This document shows positions 24,354-33,030 of a stretch of DNA of 64,000 nucleotides, piece by piece. The stretch spans positions 1-64,000 of the forward strand of contig NZ_LIRJ01000101.1 of assembly GCF_001419745.1 (NCBI RefSeq), in the 5' to 3' direction. Source of the DNA: Streptomyces silaceus (GTDB taxonomy: Bacteria > Actinomycetota > Actinomycetes > Streptomycetales > Streptomycetaceae). A program made the translations under genes and the position numbers. The notes beneath the pieces were generated by a model. The model was not told the DNA's origin, searched no databases, and was given only the letters and a program-made list of their open reading frames with translations. The first letter of the stretch is position 1; each line of letters opens with the position of its first letter.

Positions 24354-25367
24354 TCAGGGCAGGGGCCGCTCGGCGGCGGGCTCGGCGGCGGCGTAGGACG
24401 TCAGGCGATCGGCGAACGCGGCGAGGAGGGCGCGCAGTTCGTCGGGACGCTCGATGACGAACGGGCGATCGAGCGAGGCGAGCACCGGAGGCAGCCAGTC
24501 GAGCCGCTCCGCCCGCAGCTCGACGCGCAGCCAGCGCGTGGCCTCCCGGTCCTCGCCCGACGCGGGCACGCACTCCTCCAGGGTCGCGACACTGGCGGGA
24601 AGGCGGGCGCGGATCTGCTCGGCCGTCCCGTGGATCCGCAAGGTCACCGCATGCCGGTACTCGGCTGTGGCGAACCCCGACAGGACGCGCTGTGCCGGAT
24701 CGTCGTCCACGGGCGGCTCGAAGGAACCGGGCAGGACCCGCGCGTCCGCGATGCGGTCGAGCCGGAAGGTGCGGTCCTCACCGAGGCCGGCGTCCTCGCC
24801 CGTGACGTACCACCGGCCCGCGTGGGCGACGATCCCGTACGCGTGCAGCGTGCGTTCGCTGCGGCGTCCGTCGCGGTCGGCGTAGCGGATCGAGACCGGC
24901 CGGCGGTGGCGCACCGCGTCGGCGAGGGTCAGCAGGACCCCGGCGTCCGGGGTGTCGACGTCGCCGGGCTGATCCGTGAAGGCGAGGGCGTCCAGGAGCG
25001 TGTCGAGCCGGCCGGCGATGTGCCGGGGCAGCACCCGCCGGATCTTCGCCGATGCCGTCTCGCTCGCCGTGCGTTCCGTCGTCGTCATCCCCGCGCGGCG
25101 GCCGGCGATCAGGCCGAGCAGCACGGCCAGGGCCTCGTCGTCGCTGAGCATGAGCGGAGGCAGGCGGTACCCGGGACCGAGGCGGTACCCGCCGTAGCGG
25201 CCTCGCACCGATTCCACGGGCACGTCCAGGTCGATCAGCTGGTCCACGTACCGCCGCACCGTGCGTCCTTCGACACCGAGCCGGTCGGCGAGTTCGGCCA
25301 CCGTCCGGGTACCGCCCGACTGCAGCAGTTCCAGAAGGGTCAGTACGCGGGCGGTGGGTCGAGGCAT
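24354..25367 (-). CDS. YafY-like transcriptional regulator (HTH_11 + WYL)
   Basis: This 337-residue protein has an N-terminal winged helix (TRVLTLLELLQSGGTRTVAE region, then GRTVRRYVDQLIDL) at residues 1-60. A WYL domain follows in the centre (AYGIVAHAGRWYVTGEDAG), with a WCX-like C-terminal part near RIHGTAEQIRARLPASV. WYL proteins sense nucleic acids or small molecules and often regulate an adjacent gene. It is divergent from the VOC protein at 25461, a frequent pairing in Streptomyces, and probably controls it. Confidence 0.92.
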   Translation of the reverse strand: MPRPTARVLTLLELLQSGGTRTVAELADRLGVEGRTVRRYVDQLIDLDVPVESVRGRYGGYRLGPGYRLPPLMLSDDEALAVLLGLIAGRRAGMTTTERTASETASAKIRRVLPRHIAGRLDTLLDALAFTDQPGDVDTPDAGVLLTLADAVRHRRPVSIRYADRDGRRSERTLHAYGIVAHAGRWYVTGEDAGLGEDRTFRLDRIADARVLPGSFEPPVDDDPAQRVLSGFATAEYRHAVTLRIHGTAEQIRARLPASVATLEECVPASGEDREATRWLRVELRAERLDWLPPVLASLDRPFVIERPDELRALLAAFADRLTSYAAAEPAAERPLP

Positions 25368-25383
25368 GGTCGCAGCCTAATGC

Positions 25384-25407
25384 GGATACAGGACCGATTC
25401 TGTCCCC
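25384..25407. promoter_or_regulatory. Candidate operator between WYL regulator and VOC gene
   Basis: The 93-bp divergent interval contains GGATACAG, eight bases, CTGTCCCC, an imperfect dyad with six of eight pairs matching. It is placed where a repressor could block both directions. The match is weak and assigned by position. Confidence 0.35.
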
Positions 25408-25460
25408 TATTTCTCCTAGCCTGCGACGTGCACGCCTCCCGCACAGCCAAGGAGATTCCC

Positions 25461-25865
25461 ATGGACTTCGTCTCGATCCGCATCATCACCGGTGACGTGG
25501 CACGCCTCGTCGCGTTCTACGAGCGGGCCACGGGCGCGCGGGCGACGTGGGCCACAGAGGACTTCGCCGAGCTCAGGACCGCCGGCGCCACGCTCGCGAT
25601 CGCCGGCACCCGCACCGTCCCCCTGTTCGCCCCGGGCTCCGCCCGCCCCGCGGCCAATGACAGCGTGATCACCGAGTTCCTCGTCGACGACGTGGACCGG
25701 GTGCACCAGAACCTGACCGGCTTCGTCACCGACGTCGTCGCCGGGCCCACCACGATGCCCTGGGGCAACCGGTCGCTGCTGTTCCGCGACCCCGACGGCA
25801 ATCTCGTCAACTTCTTCACGCCCGTCGCCCCGGCGGCCATCGCGAAGTTCGCCGACTCGGTGTGA
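25461..25865 (+). CDS. VOC (glyoxalase/bleomycin resistance-like) family protein
   Basis: The 134-residue protein follows an AAGGAG at ideal spacing. It shows the paired beta-alpha-beta modules of the vicinal oxygen chelate fold: [20 protein letters not shown] in the first half, and [21 protein letters not shown] in the second, with the typical FRDPDGN loop. The usual first His ligand is not present at the N terminus, so metal binding may be incomplete. It is probably regulated by the divergent WYL protein. The substrate is unknown. Confidence 0.9.
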   Translation: MDFVSIRIITGDVARLVAFYERATGARATWATEDFAELRTAGATLAIAGTRTVPLFAPGSARPAANDSVITEFLVDDVDRVHQNLTGFVTDVVAGPTTMPWGNRSLLFRDPDGNLVNFFTPVAPAAIAKFADSV

Positions 25866-25918
25866 CGAGGGTTCCGAGCCGCCGCGCCCAGGACGTGTCC
25901 GTCGATTCGGTCGTCAGG

Positions 25919-26101
25919 TCAGCGGTCCACCCAGCCCGGCACCCATGTGTCGTGCGGGGCTCGAGCGCCTGCGGTGCTCAGGCCGAAGGCCGCGATCCGC
26001 CTGGAGGCCGCCTGTTGGCTGATCCCCAGCTCGTCGGCCGCAGCCTGGAACTGGCCGGCCTCAGCGACGGCCACGAACGTCCGCAGCACTTCGACATCCA
26101 C
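25919..26101 (-). pseudogene. LysR-type regulator remnant (N-terminal HTH only)
   Basis: A GTG at 26101 opens with [20 protein letters not shown] and [19 protein letters not shown], the canonical LysR winged-helix start. After about 40 residues the family match ends, and the frame runs 20 more codons to a stop at 25919. The whole effector-binding domain is missing. Its position, divergent from the acetyltransferase at 26192 with a LysR-like palindrome between, shows the ancestral arrangement. Only the regulator has decayed. Confidence 0.75.
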
Positions 26102-26117
26102 GCTTCCACCCTGCTGA

Positions 26118-26134
26118 CACAACCATTGGTTGTG
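26118..26134. promoter_or_regulatory. LysR-type operator palindrome
   Basis: CACAACCA, one base, TGGTTGTG is a perfect 17-bp dyad between the LysR remnant and the acetyltransferase gene, 58 bases before the latter's start. Its position fits a LysR-type binding site. With the regulator truncated, it may now be unused or bound by a paralogue elsewhere. Confidence 0.6.
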
Positions 26135-26191
26135 GGTGGTGTGGTGCCGGGTTGTTTGATCGAGCGTTCCGCGCGGTGGTGGGATCAGCGC

Positions 26192-26743
26192 ATGTCCACT
26201 CGCACAGAGCAGGTTATGTACGTCCAGACGGCCGAGTTCGCGCGCCATGCGGAGCGGATCGCGGAGGTGACCGATGCGACGTCTCGACTGAACGTGCTTC
26301 CGTTCAGCGACGCCGAACGTCGCGCGGAACTACTTTCCGTTGTGTTCGGTGGCCCGCTGTCGGAGTCGGTGGTGATCTACCCGCCGTTCTTCACCGAGTG
26401 CGGGCTGAACACGACGTTCGGGGAGAACGTCTTCGTCAACCAGGGATGCACCTTCATGGACAAGGGAGGCATCCGTATCGGGAACGGCGTCATGATCGCC
26501 CCCAAGGTCAGCCTCATCACCGGAGGCCATCCGTTGCCCCTGGCCGAGCGCCGCGAGTACCTCTCCTTCGCCCCGATCGTCATCGAGGACGACGTCTGGA
26601 TCGGGACGGCCGCCGTGATCACGCAGGGGGTGACCGTCGGTGCCGGTGCGGTGGTCGCCGCCGGTGCGGTGGTCACCCGGGATGTCCCTGCCGGTGCCGT
26701 GGTCGCGGGAGTGCCCGCCCGGGTGATCAAGACGATCGACTGA
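26192..26743 (+). CDS. Sugar O-acetyltransferase (hexapeptide repeat, MaaA-like)
   Basis: The product has 183 residues. An N-terminal helical maltose-acetyltransferase region is followed by the left-handed parallel beta helix: [39 protein letters not shown] with the catalytic-site His, and [20 protein letters not shown] with [19 protein letters not shown]. Such enzymes transfer acetyl from acetyl-CoA to sugars or other hydroxyls as trimers in the cytoplasm. The start has GGTGGGA upstream. The neighbouring LysR gene is truncated, so control may have changed. Confidence 0.92.
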   Translation: MSTRTEQVMYVQTAEFARHAERIAEVTDATSRLNVLPFSDAERRAELLSVVFGGPLSESVVIYPPFFTECGLNTTFGENVFVNQGCTFMDKGGIRIGNGVMIAPKVSLITGGHPLPLAERREYLSFAPIVIEDDVWIGTAAVITQGVTVGAGAVVAAGAVVTRDVPAGAVVAGVPARVIKTID

Positions 26744-26809
26744 GCCCGCCGCAGCCCGAGGGCAGGGCCCGACGCCCACCGAGAGCCCGCCGGGCACGCT
26801 GTCGGCCGC

Positions 26810-29185
26810 CTAGAGCGGCGACGGGGCGATGACCTGTTCCGTCCAGATCGTCTTGCCCCGGGCCCCGTACCGGCATCCCCAGCGCGCCGCGAGCTGGGCG
26901 ATCAGGAAGAGGCCGCGGCCGCCCTCGTCCGTGATGAGCGCGCGCCGCAGCCGGGGCTGGGTGTAGCTCGGGTCGGAGACCTCGCACACCAGCACGGGCC
27001 CGCGGATGAGCCGGAGCCCGATCGGCCCGCCCGCGTAGCGGATGGCGTTGGTGACCAGCTCGCTGACGATGAGTTCGCTGGTGAACTTCAGGTCCTCCAG
27101 GCCCCACGCCGTCAGCTGCTCGGTGACGTCGGTGCGGGCGTCGTGCACGGCCGCCGGGTCCACCGGGTACTCCCACAGCACGGTGTCGCTCTCGGCGACG
27201 GCCCTCGTGCGGGCGAGGAGCAGCGTGACGTCGTCGACCGGCCGGTCGTGGCTCGGATGACTGGCGATCATGTCCCGGCCCACCTCCTCCAGTGGGCGCT
27301 CGGGCCGGCACAGGCGCGCCAGGTTGGCGAGCAGTTCCTCGCCGCCCCGGGTCACGTCGTGGTCGTAGTCCACCAATCCGTCGGTGTGCAGGGCGAGGAC
27401 GCTCCCGGGCGGCAGGGTCACATCGGCGACCTCGAAGGGGTTGTCCCCCACGCCGAGCGACGGCCCCGGGCTGAGGTCGACGAACTCCGCGCCTCCGTCG
27501 GGCCGGACCAGCGCGGGCGGGGGATGTCCGGCGGAGGCCATCTGGCACAGCCGGGTCACGGGGTCGTAGACGGCGAACAGGCACGACGCCCCGAGGACGT
27601 CGGGCTGCTCCGACTCGGCCTGCATGCGCTGGACCAGGTCGTCGAGGTGCGTCAGGAGCTCGTCCGGCGGCAGGTCGAGATCGGCCAGCGTCTGGACGGC
27701 GGTGCGGAGCCTGGCCATGGTGGCCGTGGCCTGCAGACCGTGGCCGATCACGTCGCCGACGACGAGTCCGATCCTCATCGACGACAGCGGCAGGGCGTCG
27801 AACCAGTCGCCGCCGACGCTGACGCTCCCGCTGGCGGGCAGATAGATCCCCGAGGTCTCGGCGGCCGCACTCGTGGTCACCGCCGGGGGCAGCAGGCTCT
27901 GTTGCAGGGCGAGGGCCGTCCGGTGCTCGCGGATGAACCGGAAGGCGTGGTCCAGCATGGCGGCGGTGCGGTCGCAGAGGTCCTGCATGAGCTTGACGTC
28001 GGCGTCGTCGTACGGCTCCGGCGTGCGGGTGCGGTAGGCGAGGACGTAACCGAACAGCCTGGCACGGTGGTAGAGCGGGCAGCCGAGCGCGCTGTGCATG
28101 CCCTCGGGCATCATCCGCGCCATCAGGTGCGGATCGTCGCCGACGGCCGCACGCCCGGTCGCGGCGTCGAAGACCCGCACCCCGCCGACCGCGACCGTGC
28201 TCTCGTCGTTGGGCGGGAGGGGGATCGGTTCGCCGGGCTGCACCATCTCCACCGGCCAGGTGCCGCTGACGGACTTGACCGCGACGCGGCGCGGACGCGA
28301 TGCCTCCGCCCCCGGGTAGCCGAGCACGGGGTCGCGTCCCTGGAGCACGTCGTCCGGGAAGTCCACGCAGGCCATGTCCGCGAGCCCGGGAACGAGCACC
28401 TCGACGAGGTCGCGGGCCACGTGCACCACGTCGAGCGACTCGCCGATCTCGAAGGCCTGCCGGTACGCGTCGGCGAGGCGCCGGTTGGCGCGCAGCCAGG
28501 CGGTCACGTCCCCCACGGCGGCGGCGACCCCCACCGGCCTTCCCCGGGCGTCGTCGACCGGGAAGCAGGTCAGCGAGACCGTCAGGTCCGCGTCGGCCGG
28601 TCCGACGCGGCAGTCCACGCCGATGACCGGTGACCGGTGCTCGGCGACGCCGGCGAGGATGGCCCGCGCGGACGACCGCCCCTCGGCGTCCGCGGCGATC
28701 AGCCAGTCGGCCTCGGCGCCTTCCGGGCGCAGGGCGTCGAAGGCGGCGTTGGAGCGCACGAGCCGCAGATCCCTGTCGAACTCGGCGACGCCCGCGCCGT
28801 TCTGCGCCAGCAAGGACCGGCCCAGATCGCCGTCCCGCCGTGCCGCGTCGGCGGCGGCGCGCGGCCAGGCGAGGGCCAGGACCCGGTCCGAGGAGTGCGC
28901 GGCGGCCACCCTGACGTCGGCCGGGACGGAGCGGCCGGAGCGGTGGCGCAGTCGTACGCGGAGGCGGCGATCCGGCAGGCCGCGAGCCGGGGCGGGCCCC
29001 CCTTCCGTCGGCCTGGCGATGCCCAGCAGGTCCGCGGCGGTCAAGGACGTCGCTTCCGCCCCGGTCCAGCCGAGCAGCTCCTCCGCGGCGGACGACCACC
29101 AGACCACCCGGCCCGCGCCGTCGAGCAGCGCCGCCGCCCCGTCCGCTCCGGCGTCGGAGACCGGCCCGCGGTCCGCTGGACTCAC
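26810..29185 (-). CDS. PAS/GAF SpoIIE-type phosphatase with C-terminal HATPase
   Basis: The protein is 791 residues from the GTG at 29185, which follows GAGGAGG at 6 bases. Domains in order are two PAS-like regions (about residues 15-110 and 120-235), a GAF domain (about 250-430), a PP2C/SpoIIE phosphatase (about 450-650) and an anti-sigma-type HATPase_c (about 660-791). The phosphatase metal motifs include VGGDWFDALPLSSMRIGLV and VGDVIGHG. The HATPase shows SELIVSELVTNAIRYAGG and GGRGLFLIAQLAARWGC. It probably dephosphorylates an anti-anti-sigma factor in response to a ligand or redox state. It is divergent from the DUF2975 gene. Confidence 0.93.
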   Translation of the reverse strand: MSPADRGPVSDAGADGAAALLDGAGRVVWWSSAAEELLGWTGAEATSLTAADLLGIARPTEGGPAPARGLPDRRLRVRLRHRSGRSVPADVRVAAAHSSDRVLALAWPRAAADAARRDGDLGRSLLAQNGAGVAEFDRDLRLVRSNAAFDALRPEGAEADWLIAADAEGRSSARAILAGVAEHRSPVIGVDCRVGPADADLTVSLTCFPVDDARGRPVGVAAAVGDVTAWLRANRRLADAYRQAFEIGESLDVVHVARDLVEVLVPGLADMACVDFPDDVLQGRDPVLGYPGAEASRPRRVAVKSVSGTWPVEMVQPGEPIPLPPNDESTVAVGGVRVFDAATGRAAVGDDPHLMARMMPEGMHSALGCPLYHRARLFGYVLAYRTRTPEPYDDADVKLMQDLCDRTAAMLDHAFRFIREHRTALALQQSLLPPAVTTSAAAETSGIYLPASGSVSVGGDWFDALPLSSMRIGLVVGDVIGHGLQATATMARLRTAVQTLADLDLPPDELLTHLDDLVQRMQAESEQPDVLGASCLFAVYDPVTRLCQMASAGHPPPALVRPDGGAEFVDLSPGPSLGVGDNPFEVADVTLPPGSVLALHTDGLVDYDHDVTRGGEELLANLARLCRPERPLEEVGRDMIASHPSHDRPVDDVTLLLARTRAVAESDTVLWEYPVDPAAVHDARTDVTEQLTAWGLEDLKFTSELIVSELVTNAIRYAGGPIGLRLIRGPVLVCEVSDPSYTQPRLRRALITDEGGRGLFLIAQLAARWGCRYGARGKTIWTEQVIAPSPL

Positions 29186-29304
29186 TTCGTACCTCCTCAT
29201 CGGGACGGGCAAGGAACGGACCATCGCAAGGGCCCCCACCTCAGCATGCGCCGCCACGGACGGCCGGGCACCCGGAAGGAAGCGGCCGCCACAGCTCGGA
29301 CTTG

Positions 29305-29352
29305 TCGATTATCGATATGCTCCCCTAAGCTTGGACCTATCGAAAAACGATA
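29305..29352. promoter_or_regulatory. TATCG/CGATA operators before the DUF2975/YozG unit
   Basis: Two dyads share the same half-site. The first, 29305-29317, contains TCGAT, T, ATCGA merging into TATCGATA. The second, 29338-29352, is TATCG, five A, CGATA, ending 13 bases before the GTG of the DUF2975 gene. The second overlaps the probable promoter/RBS region, which suggests repression, most simply by the small XRE-type protein encoded second in the unit. The region is clearly AT-richer than its surroundings. Confidence 0.65.
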
Positions 29353-29365
29353 AGGACGGGGCGCG

Positions 29366-29953
29366 GTGAACACGCGACTGACGAGGACCCTGGCCTCGGT
29401 GACCTTTGGACTGGCCGTGCTCTGCGGGCTCGCGTTCTTCGGCAAGGGGATCACGCACATGCTCGACGACGGGGCGATCTGCGTGGAGACGGACTTCTGG
29501 AGCAACGCCGCACTGGGCCCGGACGCCCTGCCGATCAACAAGGGCGTGGAGGCCACCAGCAATGCCACGCGTCTCTGCCAGGGAGATCCCTCCGCGGCTC
29601 AGCGCGCTGCCGAGCTCGGCGGCCAACTGCCCTGGCTGCTGTTCGGAGCGCTCGCGCTGTGGCTCTTCTCGCGGCTGCTGGATGCCGTCGTGGAGCGGGG
29701 ACCGTTCACCGAAACGGTGTCGCATCGGCTCACCGTGCTCGGCTGGTTCGTCACCTTGGGTACGCCGCTGACCGGGCTCGTCGACGGCTGGTCGCACTCC
29801 TGGCTCGTCGGCAGCATGGCGCCGATCGTGGGGTCCGGACCGGCGGTCTCCCAACCCCAGGCACTCATCCTCGCGGGTCTCGCGGCGGTCATCATGGGGA
29901 AGATCATGCGCGAGGGCGTGCGCATGCGAGAGGACCTCGAAGGCACCATCTGA
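29366..29953 (+). CDS. DUF2975 domain-containing membrane protein
   Basis: The 195-residue protein has four membrane helices at about residues 10-30, 85-107, 120-142 and 162-180, and an extracytoplasmic loop with two cysteines (ICVETDF and LCQGDPS) between the first two. The segment FSRLLDAVVERGPFTETVSHRL after helix 2 is the DUF2975 signature. DUF2975 proteins are commonly paired with a small YozG-like HTH regulator, as here (25 bases downstream). Their molecular function is unknown. Confidence 0.88.
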   Translation: MNTRLTRTLASVTFGLAVLCGLAFFGKGITHMLDDGAICVETDFWSNAALGPDALPINKGVEATSNATRLCQGDPSAAQRAAELGGQLPWLLFGALALWLFSRLLDAVVERGPFTETVSHRLTVLGWFVTLGTPLTGLVDGWSHSWLVGSMAPIVGSGPAVSQPQALILAGLAAVIMGKIMREGVRMREDLEGTI

Positions 29954-29982
29954 TGCACGGACCCGAAGGGACCATCTGATGC
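29939..29982 (+). repeat. Direct duplication of an 18-bp stop/start junction
   Basis: GAAGGNACCATCTGATGC occurs at 29939-29956 and again at 29965-29982, with one mismatch. The first copy ends the DUF2975 gene and could start an 8-codon ORF (MHGPEGTI) that stops within the second copy, exactly at the start of the HTH gene. This looks like a small tandem duplication that lengthened the intercistronic gap while keeping TGATG coupling. Confidence 0.8.
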
Positions 29983-30221
29983 CCGAAGAGGAACTCCACT
30001 CGATCCGGATCCACCTCGACCGGATCCTCGCCGAGCGGGGCATGACGCTCACCGAACTGTCCGCGCAGGTCGGCATCACCGTCGTCAACCTCTCCGTACT
30101 CAAGAACGGACGGGCCAAGGCCATCCGCTTCTCGACCCTGTCGAGGATCTGCGATGTCCTCCAGTGCCAGCCGGGAGACCTGATCACCCACGACCCCGCC
30201 GGCCCCACTGGGCCGACTTAG
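29979..30221 (+). CDS. YozG-like small XRE-family HTH regulator
   Basis: This 80-residue protein is a single helix-turn-helix unit: IRIHLDRILAERGMTLTELS, VGITVVNLSVLKNGRAKAIR, then FSTLSRICDVLQCQPGDLI. The length and the terminal QPGDLI are typical of YozG-like regulators. It is cotranscribed with the DUF2975 gene, and the TGATG at the duplicated junction couples translation. It probably represses this operon through the TATCG palindromes upstream. Confidence 0.9.
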   Translation: MPEEELHSIRIHLDRILAERGMTLTELSAQVGITVVNLSVLKNGRAKAIRFSTLSRICDVLQCQPGDLITHDPAGPTGPT

Positions 30222-30369
30222 GCAGTCTTCTGGGTCCGGATTCCTGTGCTCGCCCCGCACGATGATGATCAAGGTGTGGGGCGAGGGGCCGCCCTGCGGT
30301 TGCACCTTCCGTAGCGGCATGTGGTCCGGTGGACCTACGTCCCGATCCCCTGCGAAAAGGTCCCTGCTC

Positions 30370-31293
30370 ATGCATTCGTCTTTCATGCCGCCCCGCCAGG
30401 TCAAGATCGGTGACGCGGCGGCCTTCGTCGGCAGCACGCCGCGGGCGATTCGCCATTACCACGCGATCGGCCTGCTCCCCGAGCCCGAGCGGGGCGGCGA
30501 CGACCGCCGCCGCTACGGGTACGACGACATGATCCGCCTGCTGTGGATTCGCAGGATGGCCGACGCCGGGATCGCCCTGGACGACATCCGTGACGCCCTT
30601 ACCACCGGCAGGGATTCCACCGGTGCGGACAGCGGAGACGGTATCGCGGACGTCCTGGCGCGGTTGGAGGAAACCCTCGCGGAGCAGGAAGCGGAATTGC
30701 GGCGGCAACGGACCGCCGTGCAGCGGATGCGCACCGAAGGCAGCCGGATGGGCCTGCTCTCCGAGTTCGTCACCGAACGCCTCAAGGGCCTGCCCGAGGG
30801 CTCCCTGCGCCAGGCGGACCTGGACAGCCTGCTGGTCACTGAGCGGATCTTCGGCTCGCTCGGCGCGGCCGTCCAGGCCACCCGCTTCATCGCCCTCGCC
30901 ACGCATCCCGCTCTGCGGGAGGATTCCGACCGCATCGACGCCGCCGAGGAGGCACTCGACGACAGCGTCGCCGTCGATGATCCACGGGTGGCTCAAGTGG
31001 CCGTCGAGCGGCACGTCTTCGAATGCGCCCTGCAGGCCGTCATCGAGGAGTCCGGCCTGGGTGAGGACGACGATGCCCTCTGCGACGCCTGGGACGCGTT
31101 GCACCCTGCTGCCGCCGATGACGGCGAGGACGAAACCGACCTCAGCTCCGGCAGGCGGGAAGCCGACTCCATGAGCGCGCTCGAAGCCATCGGCAAGATG
31201 CCCTACGACTTCTCCCCAGCCCGCCTGCGCTGTTTGGAACTGGCCGAAGAGCTGTCCGCCCAAGACTCACCCGCCGCCCAGAACACGGTCTAG
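30370..31293 (+). CDS. MerR family transcriptional regulator, long form
   Basis: The 307-residue protein starts with a MerR winged helix (VKIGDAAAFVGSTPRAIRHY, then HAIGLLPEPERG) at residues 11-48, followed by GYDDMIRLLWIRRMADAGIA. A coiled-coil helix with LEETLAEQEAELRRQRTAVQ follows. The remaining 170 residues form an acidic helical domain that may bind a ligand; it lacks cysteines typical of metal sensors. The start ATG at 30370 has AAAAGG upstream. No obvious target adjoins it. Confidence 0.88.
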   Translation: MHSSFMPPRQVKIGDAAAFVGSTPRAIRHYHAIGLLPEPERGGDDRRRYGYDDMIRLLWIRRMADAGIALDDIRDALTTGRDSTGADSGDGIADVLARLEETLAEQEAELRRQRTAVQRMRTEGSRMGLLSEFVTERLKGLPEGSLRQADLDSLLVTERIFGSLGAAVQATRFIALATHPALREDSDRIDAAEEALDDSVAVDDPRVAQVAVERHVFECALQAVIEESGLGEDDDALCDAWDALHPAAADDGEDETDLSSGRREADSMSALEAIGKMPYDFSPARLRCLELAEELSAQDSPAAQNTV

Positions 31294-31913
31294 GGCTCCG
31301 GCCGGGAAGGCGCACCGGGTCGTGCCGGTGGCGGGCCGGGTCGTGCCGGTGGCGGGCCGGTCGGCGGGAGGATGTACTCCCATCCGGGCTGCCAGTGAGC
31401 CGGAGCCCGGACGAGATCTTCGAGGCGGGCGCCGGTGAGCAGGCAGTCCAGGGCCCACCGGTTGGCCGAGTGGGCGATCAGCAGAATACGGCTGCCGTCC
31501 CGCTGGGCAGCGAGGTCGGCGAGGAAGTCCTCGGTGGCGTCCAGAACATCGCGGTAGCTCTGTCCGCCCGGGAAAGGCTCGTCGATGTACCGGCCCCGCA
31601 GCGGGGCAAGCGCGGCCTGCGGGCAGCCGTTGAGGCGCCCGTAGTTGCATTCACGCAGGCGGGGGTCCTGGTGGAGCGGCACCGTGGTGCCCGCGAAGGC
31701 GATTCACGCGGTGTCCACGGCACGGTGCAGGTCGGAGGTGAACACCGCCGCGATGCCGTCGTCACGCCGGCGGTCGCCGAGTTCCCGGGCCTGTCGACGG
31801 CCGGCCGTCGAGAGTGCGCCCGGCAGCCAGCCGGTGGCGATTCCGGCTTCGTTGTCGGTGGTGGTGGCGTGGGTCTCGTAGACAAGCCGGATCGGCAGCT
31901 TCTCCTCGGTCAC
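31290..31913 (-). pseudogene. Histidine phosphatase family gene with an in-frame TGA
   Basis: From the GTG at 31913, which follows GGGAG, the frame shows LVYETHATTTDNEAGIATGW (catalytic His15) and TSDLHRAVDTA. It then meets a TGA at codon 70 (31704-31706). Sense continues in the same frame with IAFAGTTVPLHQDPRLRECN, the second active-site motif LLIAHSANRWALD and a normal C terminus. Full length would be 207 residues. A CGA (Arg) to TGA change explains the stop. The C-terminal tail is encoded by a 21-bp tandem duplication. It is probably inactive unless read through. Confidence 0.85.
31315..31356. repeat. 21-bp tandem duplication in the tail of the histidine phosphatase gene
   Basis: Two perfect 21-base units beginning CCGGGTCGTGCCGG lie end to end. 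In frame they encode a repeated Pro-Pro-Pro-Ala-Arg-Pro-Gly unit beyond the conserved fold, so the duplication kept the frame. Confidence 0.85.
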
Positions 31914-32101
31914 GTCTGGCTCCCTTCGACCAGGGCGACTTACAGCAGTACTCACAGCAGTGACGGCACATGGCTCGTCAACTGCACGCGCGGCGCTGTT
32001 ACATGCGTCATACCGGCTTGAACCTCACATCGATGTCAAGGAATAGCTTGGCGACGTCTTCGGCCGAGAGGCGGGCGAGGGCAGCGTGAGAGGAATCCGC
32101 G

Positions 32102-33028
32102 ATGAGCACAGCCCTGGGGTACCGCAGCTTCGGTGGCGCCGAGGTCCACGAGTTCTTCGACCGGCCCGTTCCGTCGCCCGGTCCCCTCGAAGTCCTCGTC
32201 CGCGTCGCGGCCACGGGGGTCAACCCGCTCGATCACCTGCTCCGGTCCGGACACGTCCGGGAGTTGAACGGCCACGTGCCCTTTCCGCAGGTGCTGGGGA
32301 TGGAGGCGGCCGGCACCGTCCTCGCGGTGGGTGACGACGTGACCGGGCCGGCCGTCGGCGACCGCGTCACCGGCTTCGCCCTGACCGGTGCCGGAACGTA
32401 CGCGCAGACGACTCTGCTGCTCGCCGAGTCCACGGCCCGCATACCCGACGCCCTGTCGGAGACCTGGGCGGCGACCATCCCCGTCGCCGGCACCACCGCG
32501 CTCGACGTCCTGGACCAGCTCGCGCTGCCCGGTGGGGCGTCGCTGCTCGTGAACGGCATCGGCGGCGGCGTCGGGATCGCCCTCTCGCAGATCGCACGCG
32601 ACCGCGGCCTGACCGTGGTCGGCACGGGCAGCGCGGCCAAGCGGGATCGCGCGACGGCGACCCGAGCGACCTTCGTCGACTACACCGCGGGCGATGTCGT
32701 GGCCCGGCTCCGGGCGCTGGCCCCGGACGGCTTCGACGCCGTGGTCGACACGGTCGGCGGAGACTCCCTGCGGCGCGTCGCCCCGCTGGTGACGAAGCCG
32801 GACGCGCTGATTTCGGTGGGCGACCCGTCCGTCACCGAGCTCGGTGGCGCGATGGTCCACCGCCGTCTCGACCGGCCCAGCCTCGATCGTGTCGCCGAAC
32901 TGATGGTCACCGGTCGGCTCGATCCCCACATCACCGCGACCTATCCGCTGGCGCGGGCCGAGGAGGCGCTGGCACTCGTCGAGTCGGGCCACGCGTCGGG
33001 GAAACTCGTCATCGACATGCGGCTCTGA
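32102..33028 (+). CDS. NADP-dependent quinone oxidoreductase-like MDR enzyme
   Basis: This 308-residue zinc-free medium-chain reductase has the N-terminal GroES-like domain (LEVLVRVAATGVNPLDHLLR) and the VLGMEAAGTVLAVGDDVTG segment. The Rossmann domain contains GGASLLVNGIGGGVGIALSQ. Ending in AEEALALVESGHASGKLVID, it is full length. It converges with the MerR gene at 33031 with only 2 bases between the stop codons. The MerR gene may respond to the same chemical stress, but arrangement alone does not show this. Confidence 0.9.
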   Translation: MSTALGYRSFGGAEVHEFFDRPVPSPGPLEVLVRVAATGVNPLDHLLRSGHVRELNGHVPFPQVLGMEAAGTVLAVGDDVTGPAVGDRVTGFALTGAGTYAQTTLLLAESTARIPDALSETWAATIPVAGTTALDVLDQLALPGGASLLVNGIGGGVGIALSQIARDRGLTVVGTGSAAKRDRATATRATFVDYTAGDVVARLRALAPDGFDAVVDTVGGDSLRRVAPLVTKPDALISVGDPSVTELGGAMVHRRLDRPSLDRVAELMVTGRLDPHITATYPLARAEEALALVESGHASGKLVIDMRL

Positions 33029-33030
33029 TC

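Noticed and set aside
26727-29099. A 790-codon minus-strand frame overlapping the SpoIIE gene
   Set aside because: It is a shifted reading of the SpoIIE phosphatase gene with Arg/Gly/Pro-rich composition; the true frame has recognisable PAS, GAF, SpoIIE and HATPase motifs.
31704-31706. TGA as a selenocysteine codon in the histidine phosphatase
   Set aside because: The expected residue is Arg, not Cys, no hairpin was evident after it, and no selenocysteine gene is in view.
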